Positions 11,061 to 22,956 of a stretch of 64,000 bases of DNA are shown in pieces. Below the pieces are notes generated by a model, which saw nothing but the letters and a program-made list of their open reading frames with translations, had not been told where the DNA came from and ran no database searches. Each line of letters opens with the position of its first letter. Positions within the stretch are counted from its first letter, which is position 1. The position numbers and the translations under genes were made by a program. Source of the DNA: Spiroplasma sp. TIUS-1 (lineage in GTDB: Bacteria; Bacillota_I; Bacilli_A; Mycoplasmatales; Mycoplasmataceae); contig NZ_CP048387.1 in assembly GCF_010365785.1 (NCBI RefSeq), positions 310,001 through 374,000 of the forward strand. The letters run 5' to 3'.

Positions 11061-14000
11061 ATGAAAGAAGACAGTATTTTAAAAAATAAAAAGATCAAGA
11101 TAACTTCTATAGCTGCTGTCGTTTTGGTAATTTTAATTATTTTATCTACATTTTTATCATTGTATTTTTTCTTATGAAAAGATGATAATAAAAAAACAAC
11201 AACACAACTAAATAGCATAATAACTGAGACTAATTTAGGTTGAGTTGATGATAATGAAGATTTAACAATTTTAAATTCTGTTGAATCTTTAAATCCAAAG
11301 GCAAATGATGTTTCTTTAAAAGTTAAATCAAAAGATAAAAACAGTGCAATTATTGTATCTCCTGAAGTTAATTATGTAGGTGATGTAGATGTCGTATTCC
11401 AACAAAAAACTGATATTAACGATTTAGTAGAAAACCCGATTATTGACGGAAATAAAATTCCTGAAGAATATACTTTAGAAGAAATAATAGAAATAATTAA
11501 ATCTCAAAATAATTCTTTAAACCCACTAGATTTAATAATAGAAAATTTTAATCCAGGGGAAAAAATTCAATTTATCGTAACAACTTCAACAAAAGGTTAT
11601 AAAGGGAAAGCAACTTTCTTTATTACAGAAATTCTTTTATCTAATGTTATAAAAAATACTGATTTAGGTCTGATAAAAGACATGAATGTAGAAACAATAA
11701 AAAATGAAATACTAAATAAAAATCCCGATAGTAAAGCTATGTTAAACAAAATAAATAAAGATATATTAAACGATAATTTAAATAATGTTGAAAAAAATAA
11801 ATGAATAGCCAGAGTATCTATTGATCATGTGGCATTTAGTAAAGTTCCAGTGTGTGTTAGTTTTTCATTACCAAATAAATTGGACAGTATAATTACAAAT
11901 ACTTATTTAGGTTATTTAGCAGATAAAGAAACTGAAACTATTTTGAGTGCAATCAAATCTACAAATAGTATTTCTGATGAAATTTTTAAAGATTTAGATT
12001 TAAAGATTGAATTTTTAAAAAATAAAAATTCTGATTCTGGTTTTAAAATTAGGGTAACTTCAAAAAATACTGTTTCATATGCAGGTGAAGTTATCATTAC
12101 TTTTAATGTCAAAAAAGATATAAGTGAAATAATAAAAAATTTAGATTTGGGATTAATAGTCAATCCTGAACCTGAAACAATAATTAATGTTATTAAATCT
12201 AAGAACACTATTCCAGAAGATTTGGAAATAGAAGTCATTGATATAAAAGACACAACAGCAAAAGTTACAACAAAATCAGAAAAATATCAAGGACATGTAG
12301 TAGTTAATTATGTGTTAAATGTAATTATACAATTAGATTTAGAAAAAGTAGACATATACGTTGATCAAGAAAAAGAAATAAATGTAAACAATTTTAATCT
12401 ATTAACAAATTTAAAAGTTATAGGAGATGAATTTGCTAGTGGTGAATTAATTGGTGAAAAAATACTAATTAAAGGTTTAAAAAATGGTAAGGGAACTTTA
12501 ACTGTTTCGGCTTCAAATGCAATGGAAACAAAAACAATAGAAGTTAATATTTCAAATAAGATTGAAATAGAAGTTGATAAAAAAGATTTAGAATTATTAG
12601 CTGGAGAAACTCAAACTATTATTGTTTCTAACTGAAATAACTTAATTAATCCAAAAATTATCAGAGAAGGAAACATTGAATTTGTAAATAATAATGGAAA
12701 CATCTCAATTACAGCAAATGAAACTGCAGGTGATGGAAATGCCCAAATAACAATAAATGCTGATAATGCTTTAAAAGAACAAAATATTTCAATAGTAATT
12801 AAAGGAAAAATTGAAATAATAACTGATAAAGACTCTGATGAACTTTATGTTGGAAAAAATTCAACAATTAATATTACAAACTTTGGTGATCTAACAAATC
12901 CAGTCGTTACAGCTGCTGGAACGGTAACTGCTACAAATGTTGATGGACTAATTACAATAGTTGCTGGAGCGACTGCTGGAGAAGGAACTATTACAATTTC
13001 AGCTGATAATGCAGTTGCGTCAAAAGTTATTAAAATAACTGTAAAGGCATTGATAGTAATTCAAACAGATAAAGAATCTGATGAACTTTATGTTGGAAAA
13101 AATTCAACTATTAATATTACAAATTTTGCTGATCTAATTAATTCAGCAGTTGTAGTTTCAGGAGCAGTGACTGCTACAAATGTTGCTGGAGTGATTACAA
13201 TTTCAGCTGGAGCCGCTGCTGGAGAAGGGACTGTTACAATTTCAGCTGATAATGCAGTTGCGTCAAAAGTTATTAAAATAACTGTAAAGGCATTGGTAGT
13301 AATTCAAACAGATAAAGAATCTGATGAACTTTATGTTGGAAAAAGTTCAACTATTAATATTACAAATTTTGCTGATCTAATTAATCCAACAGTTGTAGCT
13401 TCAGGAGCAGTTACTGCTACAAATGCTGGTGGAGTAATTACAATTACTGCTGCGGCTGCTGGAGAAGGGACTGTTACAATTTCAGCTGATAATGCAGATG
13501 CGTCAAAAGTTATTAAAATAACTGTAAAGGCATTGATAGTAATTCAAACAGATAAAGAATCTGATGAAATTTATGTTGGGAAAAGTTCAACTATTAATAT
13601 TACAAATTTTGCTGATTTAACAAATCCAGAAGTTACATCTACTGGGGCAATTACTGCTACAAATGTTGCTGGAGTAATTACAATTTTAGCTGGAGCGACT
13701 GCTGGAGAGGGAACAATTACAATTTCAGCTGATAATGCAGATGCGTCAAAAGTTATTAAAATAATTGTAAAGTCATTGATAGTAATTCAAACAGATAAAG
13801 AATCTGACGAAATTTATGTTGGGAAAAGTTCAACTATTAATATTACAAATTTTGCTGATTTAACAAATCCAGAAGTTACATCTACTGGAGCAATTACTGC
13901 TACAAATGTTGCTGGAGTAGTTACAATTTTAGCTGGAGCGACTGCTGGAGAGGGAACAATTACAATTTCAGCTGATAATGCAGATGCGTCAAAAGTTATT

Positions 14001-15281
14001 AAAATAATTGTAAAGTCATTGATAGTAATTCAAACAGATAAAGAATCTGACGAAATTTATGTTGGGAAAAGTTCAACTATTAATATTACAAATTTTGCTG
14101 ATTTAACAAATCCAGAAGTTACATCTACTGGAGCAATTACTGCTACAAATGTTGCTGGAGTAGTTACAATTTTAGCTGGAGCGACTGCTGGAGAGGGAAC
14201 AATTACAATTTCAGCTGATAATGCAGATGCGTCAAAAGTTATTAAAATAATTGTAAAGTCATTGATAGTAATTCAAACAGATAAAGAATCTGACGAAATT
14301 TATGTTGGGAAAAGTTCAACTATTAATATTACAAATTTTGCTGATTTAACAAATCCAGAAGTTACATCTACTGGAGCAATTACTGCTACAAATGTTGCTG
14401 GAGTAGTTACAATTTTAGCTGGAGCGACTGCTGGAGAGGGAACAATTACAATTTCAGCTGATAATGCAGCTATGTCAAAAGTTATTAAAATAACTGTAAA
14501 GGCATTGATATTAATTCAAACAGATAAAGATTCTGATGAACTATATACTGGGGAAAGTTCAACTATTAATATTACAAATTTTGCTGATTTAACAAATGTA
14601 GAAATTACAGCTGCAGGATCCATAACTGCTACAAATGTTGCTGGAGTAATTACAATTTCAGCTGGAGTGACTGCTGGAGAAGGGACTGTTACAATTTCAG
14701 CTGATAATGCGGCTGCTTCAAAAATTATCACTATAAAAGTTGTAATGGATTCAGATTCACAATGAATTGACCCAGTAACTGGAGAAGTTAAATCGGGAGC
14801 TGCAATTCCTAATGGTGTGACTAAAGTTACAAAGATTGGTTATGATGAAAATGGAAATGCTCACCAAATGCCAACATCTATAATTGAAGTTCCTGACTTT
14901 ATATCGCCTAAAATAAAGGACATATCTAAAATGTTTTACGGAGCTGAAAATTTCAGTCAAGATATTTCTTCTTGGGATGTATCAAATGTAACTAAAATGA
15001 ATTATGTATTCTATAGGACTCAATTTAATCAAGATATTTCTTCTTGGGATGTATCAAATGTAACAGATATGTCGTCATTATTTGAAAATGTAAGAAGTTT
15101 TAATCAAGATATTTCTTCTTGGGATGTATCAAATGTAACCAATATGGAAGCTATGTTTTATTATGCAGAATCATTTGACCAAGATATTTCGAGTTGGGAT
15201 GTATCAAATGTTACAAATTATAAAACTTTTGCAATAATGTGTCCTATAAATAAGACATCTAAAATTCCGAAATTTAAGTAG
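11061..15281 (+). CDS. Surface protein B: LG modules, 8 Ig-like repeats, 4 DUF285 repeats
   Basis: This gene encodes 1406 residues from ATG 11061 to TAG 15279-15281. The first ~600 bases are virtually identical to gene A, including the anchor helix at residues 12-38, and divergence rises toward the Ig block. About five LG modules are followed by two diverged and eight near-identical Ig-like repeats (about 12811-14745). Units with a 243-bp period at 13777-14505 are almost perfect copies of each other. The linker IGYDENGNAHQMP and four DUF285 repeats follow, with all four central Trp codons TGG. The tail reads SKIPKFK. Many TGA-Trp codons occur in the N-terminal half. Function is inferred as a variable surface protein. 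Confidence 0.85.
12811..14745 (+). repeat. In-frame 240/243-bp tandem repeats coding Ig-like domains (gene B)
   Basis: Eight units begin near 12811, 13051, 13294, 13534, 13777, 14020, 14263 and 14506. The units starting at 13777, 14020 and 14263 have a period of exactly 243 bases and are almost identical, which suggests recent amplification. Confidence 0.9.
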
Positions 15282-15569
15282 TTTGGTTCTACTTATTTAG
15301 ATTTCAATTTATATAAACACTTTTAATTAATAATTGAATATATCTCCTTGGAGAGACTGTTTCTTCCAACATACTTATTCTGCCTCTGCATCTCAAATTT
15401 GTTGTTTTTGAAATGACTAGTTGTTTTATATCTTAATACATATTAAACAAATAAAAAATGAAAAGAAAAAACACTGTAAATAACATAGAAAATTAGCAAT
15501 ATTTTGTAAATAAAGTATTGCTTTTTTTTTTTTTTTTAAATCATAATATCAAAAAAGGTTCAAATTTGT
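15282..15569 (+). repeat. Intergenic spacer B-C, near-duplicate of spacer A-B
   Basis: This is a second copy of the 288-base spacer found at 10773-11060. It holds no gene and ends with the inverted repeat and T16 element of gene C. Equal length and near identity indicate that gene plus spacer was duplicated as a unit. Confidence 0.8.
15512..15547 (+). promoter_or_regulatory. T-tract promoter element 3 (gene C), T16
   Basis: AAAGTATTGC (15512-15521), T16 (15522-15537), AAAT, CATAAT (15542-15547). The gene C start follows after 22 bases. Confidence 0.6.
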
Positions 15570-18500
15570 ATGAAAGAAGACAGTATTTTAAAAAATAAAA
15601 AGATCAAAATAACTTCTATAGCTGCTGTCGTTTTGGTTATTTTAATTCTTTTATCTACATTTTTATCATTGTATTTTTTCTTATGAAAAGATGATAATAA
15701 AAAAACAACAACACAACTAAATAGCATAATAACTGAGACTAATTTAGGTTGAGTTGATGATAATGAAGATTTAACAATTTTAAATTCTGTTGAATCTTTA
15801 AATCCAAAGGCAAATGATGTTTCTTTAAAAGTTAAATCAAAAGATAAAAACAGTGCAATTATTGTATCTCCTGAAGTTAATTATGTAGGTGATGTAGATG
15901 TCGTATTCCAACAAAAAACTGATATTAACGATTTAGTAGAAAACCCGATTATTGACGGAAATAAAATTCCTGAAGAATATACTTTAGAAGAAATAATAGA
16001 AATAATTAAATCTCAAAATAATTCTTTAAACCCACTAGATTTAATAATAGAAAATTTTAATCCAGGGGAAAAAATTCAATTTATCGTAACAACTTCAACA
16101 AAAGGTTATAAAGGGAAAGCAACTTTCTTTATTACAGAAATTCTTTTATCTAATGTTATAAAAAATACTGATTTAGGTCTGATAAAAGACATGAATGTAG
16201 AAACAATAAAAAATGAAATACTAAATAAAAATCCCGATAGTAAAGCTATGTTAAACAAAATAAATAAAGATATATTAATCGATAATTTAAATAATGTTGA
16301 AAAAAATAAATGAATAGCCAGAGTATCTATTGATCATGTGGCATTTAGTAAAGTTCCAGTGTGTGTTAGTTTTTCATTACCAAATAAATTGGACAGTATA
16401 ATTACAAATACTTATTTAGGTTATTTAGCAGATAAAGAAACTGAAACTATTTTGAGTGCAATCAAATCTACAAATAGTATTTCTGATGAAATTTTTAAAG
16501 ATTTAGATTTAAAGATTGAATTTTTAAAAAATAAAAATTCTGATTCTGGTTTTAAAATTAGGGTAACTTCAAAAAATACTGTTTCATATGCAGGCGAAGT
16601 TATCATTACTTTTAATGTCAAAAAAGATATAAGTGAAATAATAAAAACTTTAGATTTGGGATTAATAGTCAATCCTGATCCTGAAACAATAATTAATGTT
16701 ATTAAATCTAAAAACACTATTCCAGAAGATTTGGAAATAAAAATCATTGATATAAAAGATACAACAGCAAAAGTAACAACAACATCAGAAAAATATCAAG
16801 GACATGTAATAGTTAATTATGTGTTAAACGTACTTATACAATTAGATTCAGAAAAAGTAGACATATACGTTGATCAAGAAAAAGAAATAAATGTAAACAA
16901 TTTTAATCTATTAACAAATTTAAAAGTTACAGGAGATGAATTTGCTAGTGGTGAATTAATTGGTGGAAAAATACTAATTAAGGGTTTAAAAAATGGTAAG
17001 GCAACTTTAATTGTTTCGGCTTCAAATGCAATGGAAACAAAAACAATAGAAGTTAATATTTCAAATAAAATTGAAATAGAAGTTGACAAAAAATATTTAG
17101 AATTATTAGCTGGAGAAACTCAAACTATTATTGTTTCTAACTGAGATAAATTAATTAATCCAAAAATTATCAAAGAAGGAAACATTGAATTTGTAAATAA
17201 TGATGGAAACATCTCAATTACAGCAAATGAAACTGCAGGTAATGGAAATGCCCAAATAACAATAAGTGCTGATAATGCTTCAAAAGAACAAAATATTTCT
17301 ATAGTAATTAAAGGAAAAATTGAAATAATAACTGATAAAGACTCTGGTGAACTTTATGTTGGTAAAAGTTTAACTGTTAATATTACAAATTTTGATGCTT
17401 TAACAAATCCAAAAGTTACAGCTACTCCAGCAATTACTGCTACAAATGTTGCTGGAGTAGTTACAATTACTGCTGGAGCAACTGCTGGAGAAGGAACTAT
17501 TACAATTTCAGCTGATAATGCAGTTGCGTCAAAAGTTATTAAAATAACTGTAAAGGCATTGGTAGTAATTCAAACAGATAAAGAATCTGATGAACTTTAT
17601 ATTGGGAAAAATTCAACTATTAATATTACAAATTTTGCTAATCTAATTAATCCAGCAGTTGTAGTTTCAGGAGCAGTGACTGCTACAAATGATGCTGGAG
17701 TGATTACAATTTCAGCTGGAGCAACTGCTGGAGAAGGAACTATTACAATTTCAGCTGATAATGCAGTTATGTCAAAAGTTATTAAAATAACTGTAAAGGC
17801 ATTGATAGTAATTCAAACAGATAAAGAATCTGATGAAATTTATGTTGGGAAAAATTCAGCTATTAATATTACAAATTTTGCTGATCTAATTAATCCAGCA
17901 GTTGTAGTTTCAGGAGCAGTGACTGCTACAAATGATGCTGGAGTGATTACAATTTCAGCTGGAGCAACTGCTGGAGAAGGGACTGTTACAATTTCAGCTG
18001 ATAATGCAGTTGCGTCAAAAGTTATTAAAATAACTGTAAAGGCATTGGTAGTAATTCAAACAGATAAAGAGTCTGAAGAACTTTATGTTGGGAAAAGTTC
18101 AACTATTAATATTACAAATTTTGTTGATCTAACAAATCCAGTAGTTACAGCTGCTGGAGCAGTGACTGCTACAAATGATGCTGGAGTAATTACAATTATT
18201 GCAGGAGATAATGTAGGAGAAGGAACTGTTACAATTTCAGCTGATAATGCAGTTGCGTCAAAAGTTATTAAAATAACTGTAAAGGCATTGGTAGTAATTC
18301 AAACAGATAAAGAATCTGATGATATTTATGTTGGGGAAAGTTCAACTATTAATATTACAAATTTTGCTGATTTAACAAATGTAGAAGTTACAACTGCTGG
18401 AGCAGTGACTGCTACAAATGTTGCTGGAGTAATTACAATTTCAGCTGGAGTGGCTGCAGGAGAAGGGACTGTTACAATTTCAGCTGATAATGCAGTTGCG

Positions 18501-19868
18501 TCAAAAGTTATTAAAATAACTGTAAAGGCATTGGTAGTAATTCAAACAGATAAAGAATCTGATGAAATTTATGTTGGGGAAAGTTCAACTATTAATATTA
18601 CAAATTTTGCTGATTTAACAAATGTAGAAGTTACAACTGCCGGATCCATAACTGCTAAAAATGTTGCTGGAGTAATTACAATTACTGCAGGAGATAATGT
18701 AGGAGAAGGGACTGTTACAATTTCAGCTGATAATGCAGTTGCGTCAAAAGTTATTAAAATAACTGTAAAGGCATTGGTAGTAATTCAAACAGATAAAGAA
18801 TCTGATGATATTTATGTTGGGGAAAGTTCAACTATTAATATTACAAATTTTGCTGATTTAACAAATGTAGAAGTTACAACTGCCGGATCCATAACTGCTA
18901 AAAATGTTGCTGGAGTAATTACAATTACTGCAGGAGATAATGTAGGAGAAGGGACTGTTACAATTTCAGCTGATAATGCAGTTGCGTCAAAAGTTATTAA
19001 AATAACTGTAAAGGCATTGGTAGTAATTCAAACAGATAAAGAATCTGATGATATTTATGTTGGGGAAAGTTCAACTATTAATATTACAAATTTTGCTGAT
19101 TTAACAAATGTAGAAGTTACAACTGCCGGATCCATAACTGCTAAAAATGTTGCTGGAGTAATTACAATTACTGCAGGAGATAATGTAGGAGAAGGAACTG
19201 TTACAATTTCAGCTGATAATGCAGTTGAATCAAAGGTTATTACTATAAAAGTCGCTGAGAATTCAGATTCAGAATGAATTGATCCAAAAACTGGAGAAAT
19301 TAAATCTGGAACTGTAATCCCTGAAGATGTAACTAAAGTTACAAAGATTGGTTATGATGAAAATGGACTGGCACACAGGATGCCAACATCTATAATTGAA
19401 GTTCCTGATTTCATATCGTCTAAAATAACAAGTACCAAGAATTTATTTAGAAATGCAAAAACATTTGATCAAGATCTTTCTGGTTGGGATGTATCAAATG
19501 TAACCGATATGGATTTGATGTTTTGAAATACCAAGTCATTTAATGGGGATATTTCTGGTTGGGATGTATCAAATGTAACCACTATGGAGAAGTTGTTCAA
19601 ATCTTCAAGGTTTAATCAGGATATTTCTGGTTGGGATGTATCAAATGTAACAAATATGAGTTATATGTTTGATGTTAACGTGTCATTTAATCAGGATATT
19701 TCGGGTTGGGATGTATCAAATGTAACAAATATGGATTATATGTTTTATCATGCAAAAACATTTGATCAAGATCTTTCGGGTTGGGATGTATCAAATGTAA
19801 CTAGTTTTAATTCATTTGCTCCTGAATGTCCAATTGATGGAACATCTAAAATGCCAAAATTTAAATAG
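15570..19868 (+). CDS. Surface protein C: LG modules, 8 Ig-like repeats, 5 DUF285 repeats
   Basis: This is the longest family member at 1432 residues, from ATG 15570 to TAG 19866-19868. The anchor helix and first LG modules are nearly identical to A and B. The Ig block (about 17319-19255) has eight units. The last three carry the variant segment NVGEGT and are nearly identical at a 243-bp period, differing from the amplified unit of gene B, so amplification happened separately. Five DUF285 repeats with TGG-coded Trp are followed by the tail SKMPKFK. The downstream spacer (19869-20105) is of the D/E type rather than the A/B type, so gene C sits at the junction of the two subfamilies. Confidence 0.85.
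17319..19255 (+). repeat. In-frame 240/243-bp tandem repeats coding Ig-like domains (gene C)
   Basis: Eight units begin near 17319, 17562, 17805, 18048, 18288, 18531, 18771 and 19014. The last three are nearly identical and share a GGATCC-containing segment, so this array was amplified independently of the one in gene B. Confidence 0.88.
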
Positions 19869-20105
19869 ATAGCTTTAAATATACTATTGAAGGGAGCTTT
19901 TATTTCTGTTTTAGTGTCCTATATATCTTTAATTTATCTATCTTTAAAATATATCTCAAGATATATTAATAAAATTAAGACACTGAACCAATAAAAAATG
20001 AAAAGTAAAAAAATAAAGTAAATAATATTGAAAATTAACAACAGGTTTTCAATAAAGTATTGTTTTTTTTTTTTTTTGTATGATAGTTGAAAGGATTTGA
20101 TTTAT
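19869..20105 (+). repeat. Intergenic spacer C-D, duplicate of spacer D-E
   Basis: This 237-base spacer has no gene. It is almost identical to 22719-22956. It contains a perfect 9-bp hairpin with a 2-base loop (19948-19967), AGTGTC/GACACT flanking arms, and an ATTGAAAA/TTTTCAAT inverted repeat (20027-20034 and 20046-20053) just before the T tract. Confidence 0.8.
20054..20084 (+). promoter_or_regulatory. T-tract promoter element 4 (gene D), T15
   Basis: AAAGTATTG (20054-20062), T15 (20063-20077), G, TATGAT (20079-20084). Compared with elements 5 and 6 the C after TATTG is missing, so the TATTG-to-TATGAT distance is one base shorter. Confidence 0.6.
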
Positions 20106-22718
20106 ATGAAAGCTGACAATAATTCAAAAAATAAAAGAATCAAGATAACTTCTATAGCTGCTGTTATTTTAATTATTTTAATTTTGTTATCTACATTTTT
20201 ATCCTTATATTTTTTCTTATGAAAAAACGATAGATCAACTTCAACACATTTGAATACTGTTATTACTGAAACTGAGTTAGGTTGAATTGATGATAATGAA
20301 GATTTAAAAATTTTAAATTCTGTTGAATCTTTAAATTCAAAAGCAAATGGTGTTGCTTTGAAAGTAAAAGAAAAAAATGAAACTACTGCTTCAATTTTTT
20401 CTACAGATTTAAATTATGTAGGAAATGTTGATGTTAAATTTGAACAAAGACAAGACATTAATACTTTATTAAGTGAAGCTCCAATTATAATTGGTGATGA
20501 AATCTTAGGTTTAGAAGTTGAAGAAATAATTGAAAAAATAAAAGATGAAAATCCAAAATTAAAAGAACTAGAATTGTTGATTGAAGACTTTGTTCCAGGA
20601 GAAAAAATTAAATTTGTTGTAACTACTTCAACCGAAGGGTATACAGGAAAAATTACTTTTTTTATAACAAAAATTTCTTTATCAAATGTTATTGTAAATA
20701 AAGATCTAGGCTTGATAAAAGACAAGAATGAAGAAACAATCAAAAATGAAATAATAAATAAAAACAAAAATAATGAAGCCATTTTAAAATCGTTAGATGA
20801 ATCATTTATTTTTGAAGATACAAATTTTGATGGTCAAAAATGAACAACAAAAATTTCTGTTAAAAATGATGATAAATTTGATCCTAAACCAGTAGAAGTA
20901 TCTTTTTTAATTCCTGATAAATTAGATAGCATAATTACTAAAACAGATTTGGGTTATTTAAATGATGATAAAGATGACTCAATTTTAAGTGAAATCAAAT
21001 CTATAAATAATATTTCTGAAGAAATGTTTAAAGATTTGGATTTACAAATTACAAGAATGACAAAAAACAAAGATGAAGGTCCAAAAGAAATTGTTGTTTA
21101 TTCTAAAAATCCTTCTTATACTGGTAAAGTTAAAGTTAGTTTTAATATCAAAAAATACATAAGTAAAATAATAAAAGAATTAGATTTGGGATTAATATCT
21201 AATCCTAAACCCGAAACAATAATTGAAGCTATTAAATCTAAAAATGATATTCCAGAAGATTTAAAAATAGAAATCAGTGATATAAAAGACACCACAGCAA
21301 TGGTAACAACAACATCAGAAAAATACCAAGGACACGTAATAGTTAATTATGTATTGAATATACTTATTGAATTAGAAACAGAAAAAGAAGATATATACAT
21401 TGATGAACAAAAAGAAATAAATATAATCAATTTTAATCTATTAACAGATTTAAAAGTTATTGGAGATGAATTTGTTAGTGCTGAATTAATTGATGGAAAA
21501 ATACTAATTAAAGGTCTAAAAAACGGTAAGGGTTCTTTAACTGTTACAGCTTCAAATGCATTGGAAGCAAAAACAATAAAAGTAAATGTTTCAAACAAAA
21601 TTGAAATTAAAGTTGATAAAAATGAATTAGAATTATTAGCTGGAGAAACTCAAATAATTATCGTTTCTAATTGAGAAAAATTAATTAATCCAAAAGCTAT
21701 CAAAAAAGAAGGAAATATCAATATCAAAAATAATAATGGGAGCATCGCAATCACAGCAGAAGAAAATGCAGGTAATGGAAATGCTCAAATAACAATAAGT
21801 GCTGACAATGCTCTAAAAGAACAAAATATTTTAATAACAATTAAAGAAAAAATTGAAATAGTAACTGATAAAGAATCTGATGAACTTTATGTTGGAAAAA
21901 GTTCAACTATGAATATTACAAACTTTGCTGATTTAACAAATCTAGAAGTTAAAGCTGCTGGAGCGGTAACTGCTACAAATGTTGATGGACTAATTACAAT
22001 TACTGCTGAAGCGACTGCTGGAAAAGGGACTATTACAATTTCAGCTGATAATGCAGTTGCATCAAAAGTTATTAAAATTACTGTAAAAGAGAATGGTTGA
22101 CCAAAGAAAATGGACTCGGAATGAATTGATCCAACAAGTGGAGAAATTAAATCAGGTGCAAAAATACCTGAAGGTGTGAAAAAGGTAACAAGAATTGGTT
22201 ATGATGGAATTGGGACGGCACATAGAATGCCTAAAAGTATAATTGAAGTTCCCGACTTTATATCGCCTAAAATAACAAATATGGGTTATATGTTTGAAAG
22301 TTCAAAAGCATTTGATCAGGATATTTCTGCTTGGGATGTATCAAATGTAACAGACATGAATCGAATGTTTAGTGGTGCAAAAGCATTTAATCAGGATATT
22401 TCTGCTTGGAACGTGTCAAATGTAACGGATATGCAAAATATGTTTAAGGGTAACCAAGTATTTAACCAAGATATTTCTCGTTGGGATGTATCAAGTGTTA
22501 CAGATATGGATCAAATGTTTGATGAAGCTACAAAATTCAATCAGAATATTTCTCGTTGGGATGTATCAAGTGTAAAGAAAATGTATGGTATGTTTAGAGA
22601 TGCTAAAGCATTTAATCAAAATATTTCTGCTTGGAATGTATCAAAAGTATTTTCTTGAAGATATTTTGCTACTTATTGCCCAATAGACGGAACATCCAAA
22701 ATGCCAAAATTTAAATAG
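20106..22718 (+). CDS. Surface protein D: short form, 1 conserved Ig-like repeat, 5 DUF285 repeats
   Basis: This gene encodes 870 residues from ATG 20106 (GAAAGGA upstream) to TAG 22716-22718. It has the same layout as A-C: a basic N-terminus, an anchor helix at about residues 13-39, and about five LG modules. The Ig block has only one unit of the highly conserved type (about 21863-22097), preceded by two diverged ones. Linker IGYDGIGTAHRMP and five DUF285 repeats follow, then SKMPKFK. It is nearly identical to E and F through most of the LG region. Its DUF285 repeats use TGG for all five central Trp codons. Confidence 0.85.
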
Positions 22719-22956
22719 ATAGCTTTAAATATACTATTGAAAGGGGCTTTTATTTCTGTTTTAGTGTCCTATATATCTTTAATTTATCTATCTTTAAAAT
22801 ATATCTCAAGATATATTAATAAAATTAAGACACTGAACCAATAAAAAATGAAAAGTAAAAAAATAAAGTAAATAATATTGAAAATTAACAACAGGTTTTC
22901 AATAAAGTATTGCTTTTTTTTTTTTTTTGTATGATAGTTGAAAGGATTTAATTGAA
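22719..22956 (+). repeat. Intergenic spacer D-E, duplicate of spacer C-D
   Basis: This 238-base spacer repeats 19869-20105 nearly base for base, including the 9-bp hairpin and the ATTGAAAA/TTTTCAAT inverted repeat (22877-22884 and 22896-22903). It holds no gene. Confidence 0.8.
22904..22935 (+). promoter_or_regulatory. T-tract promoter element 5 (gene E), T15
   Basis: AAAGTATTGC (22904-22913), T15 (22914-22928), G, TATGAT (22930-22935). One base longer overall than element 4. Confidence 0.6.

Noticed and set aside
8461-19255. Regular 240-bp repeats as a possible CRISPR or other non-coding array
   Set aside because: There are no short repeats alternating with unique spacers; the repeats are in frame and encode Ig-like domains.
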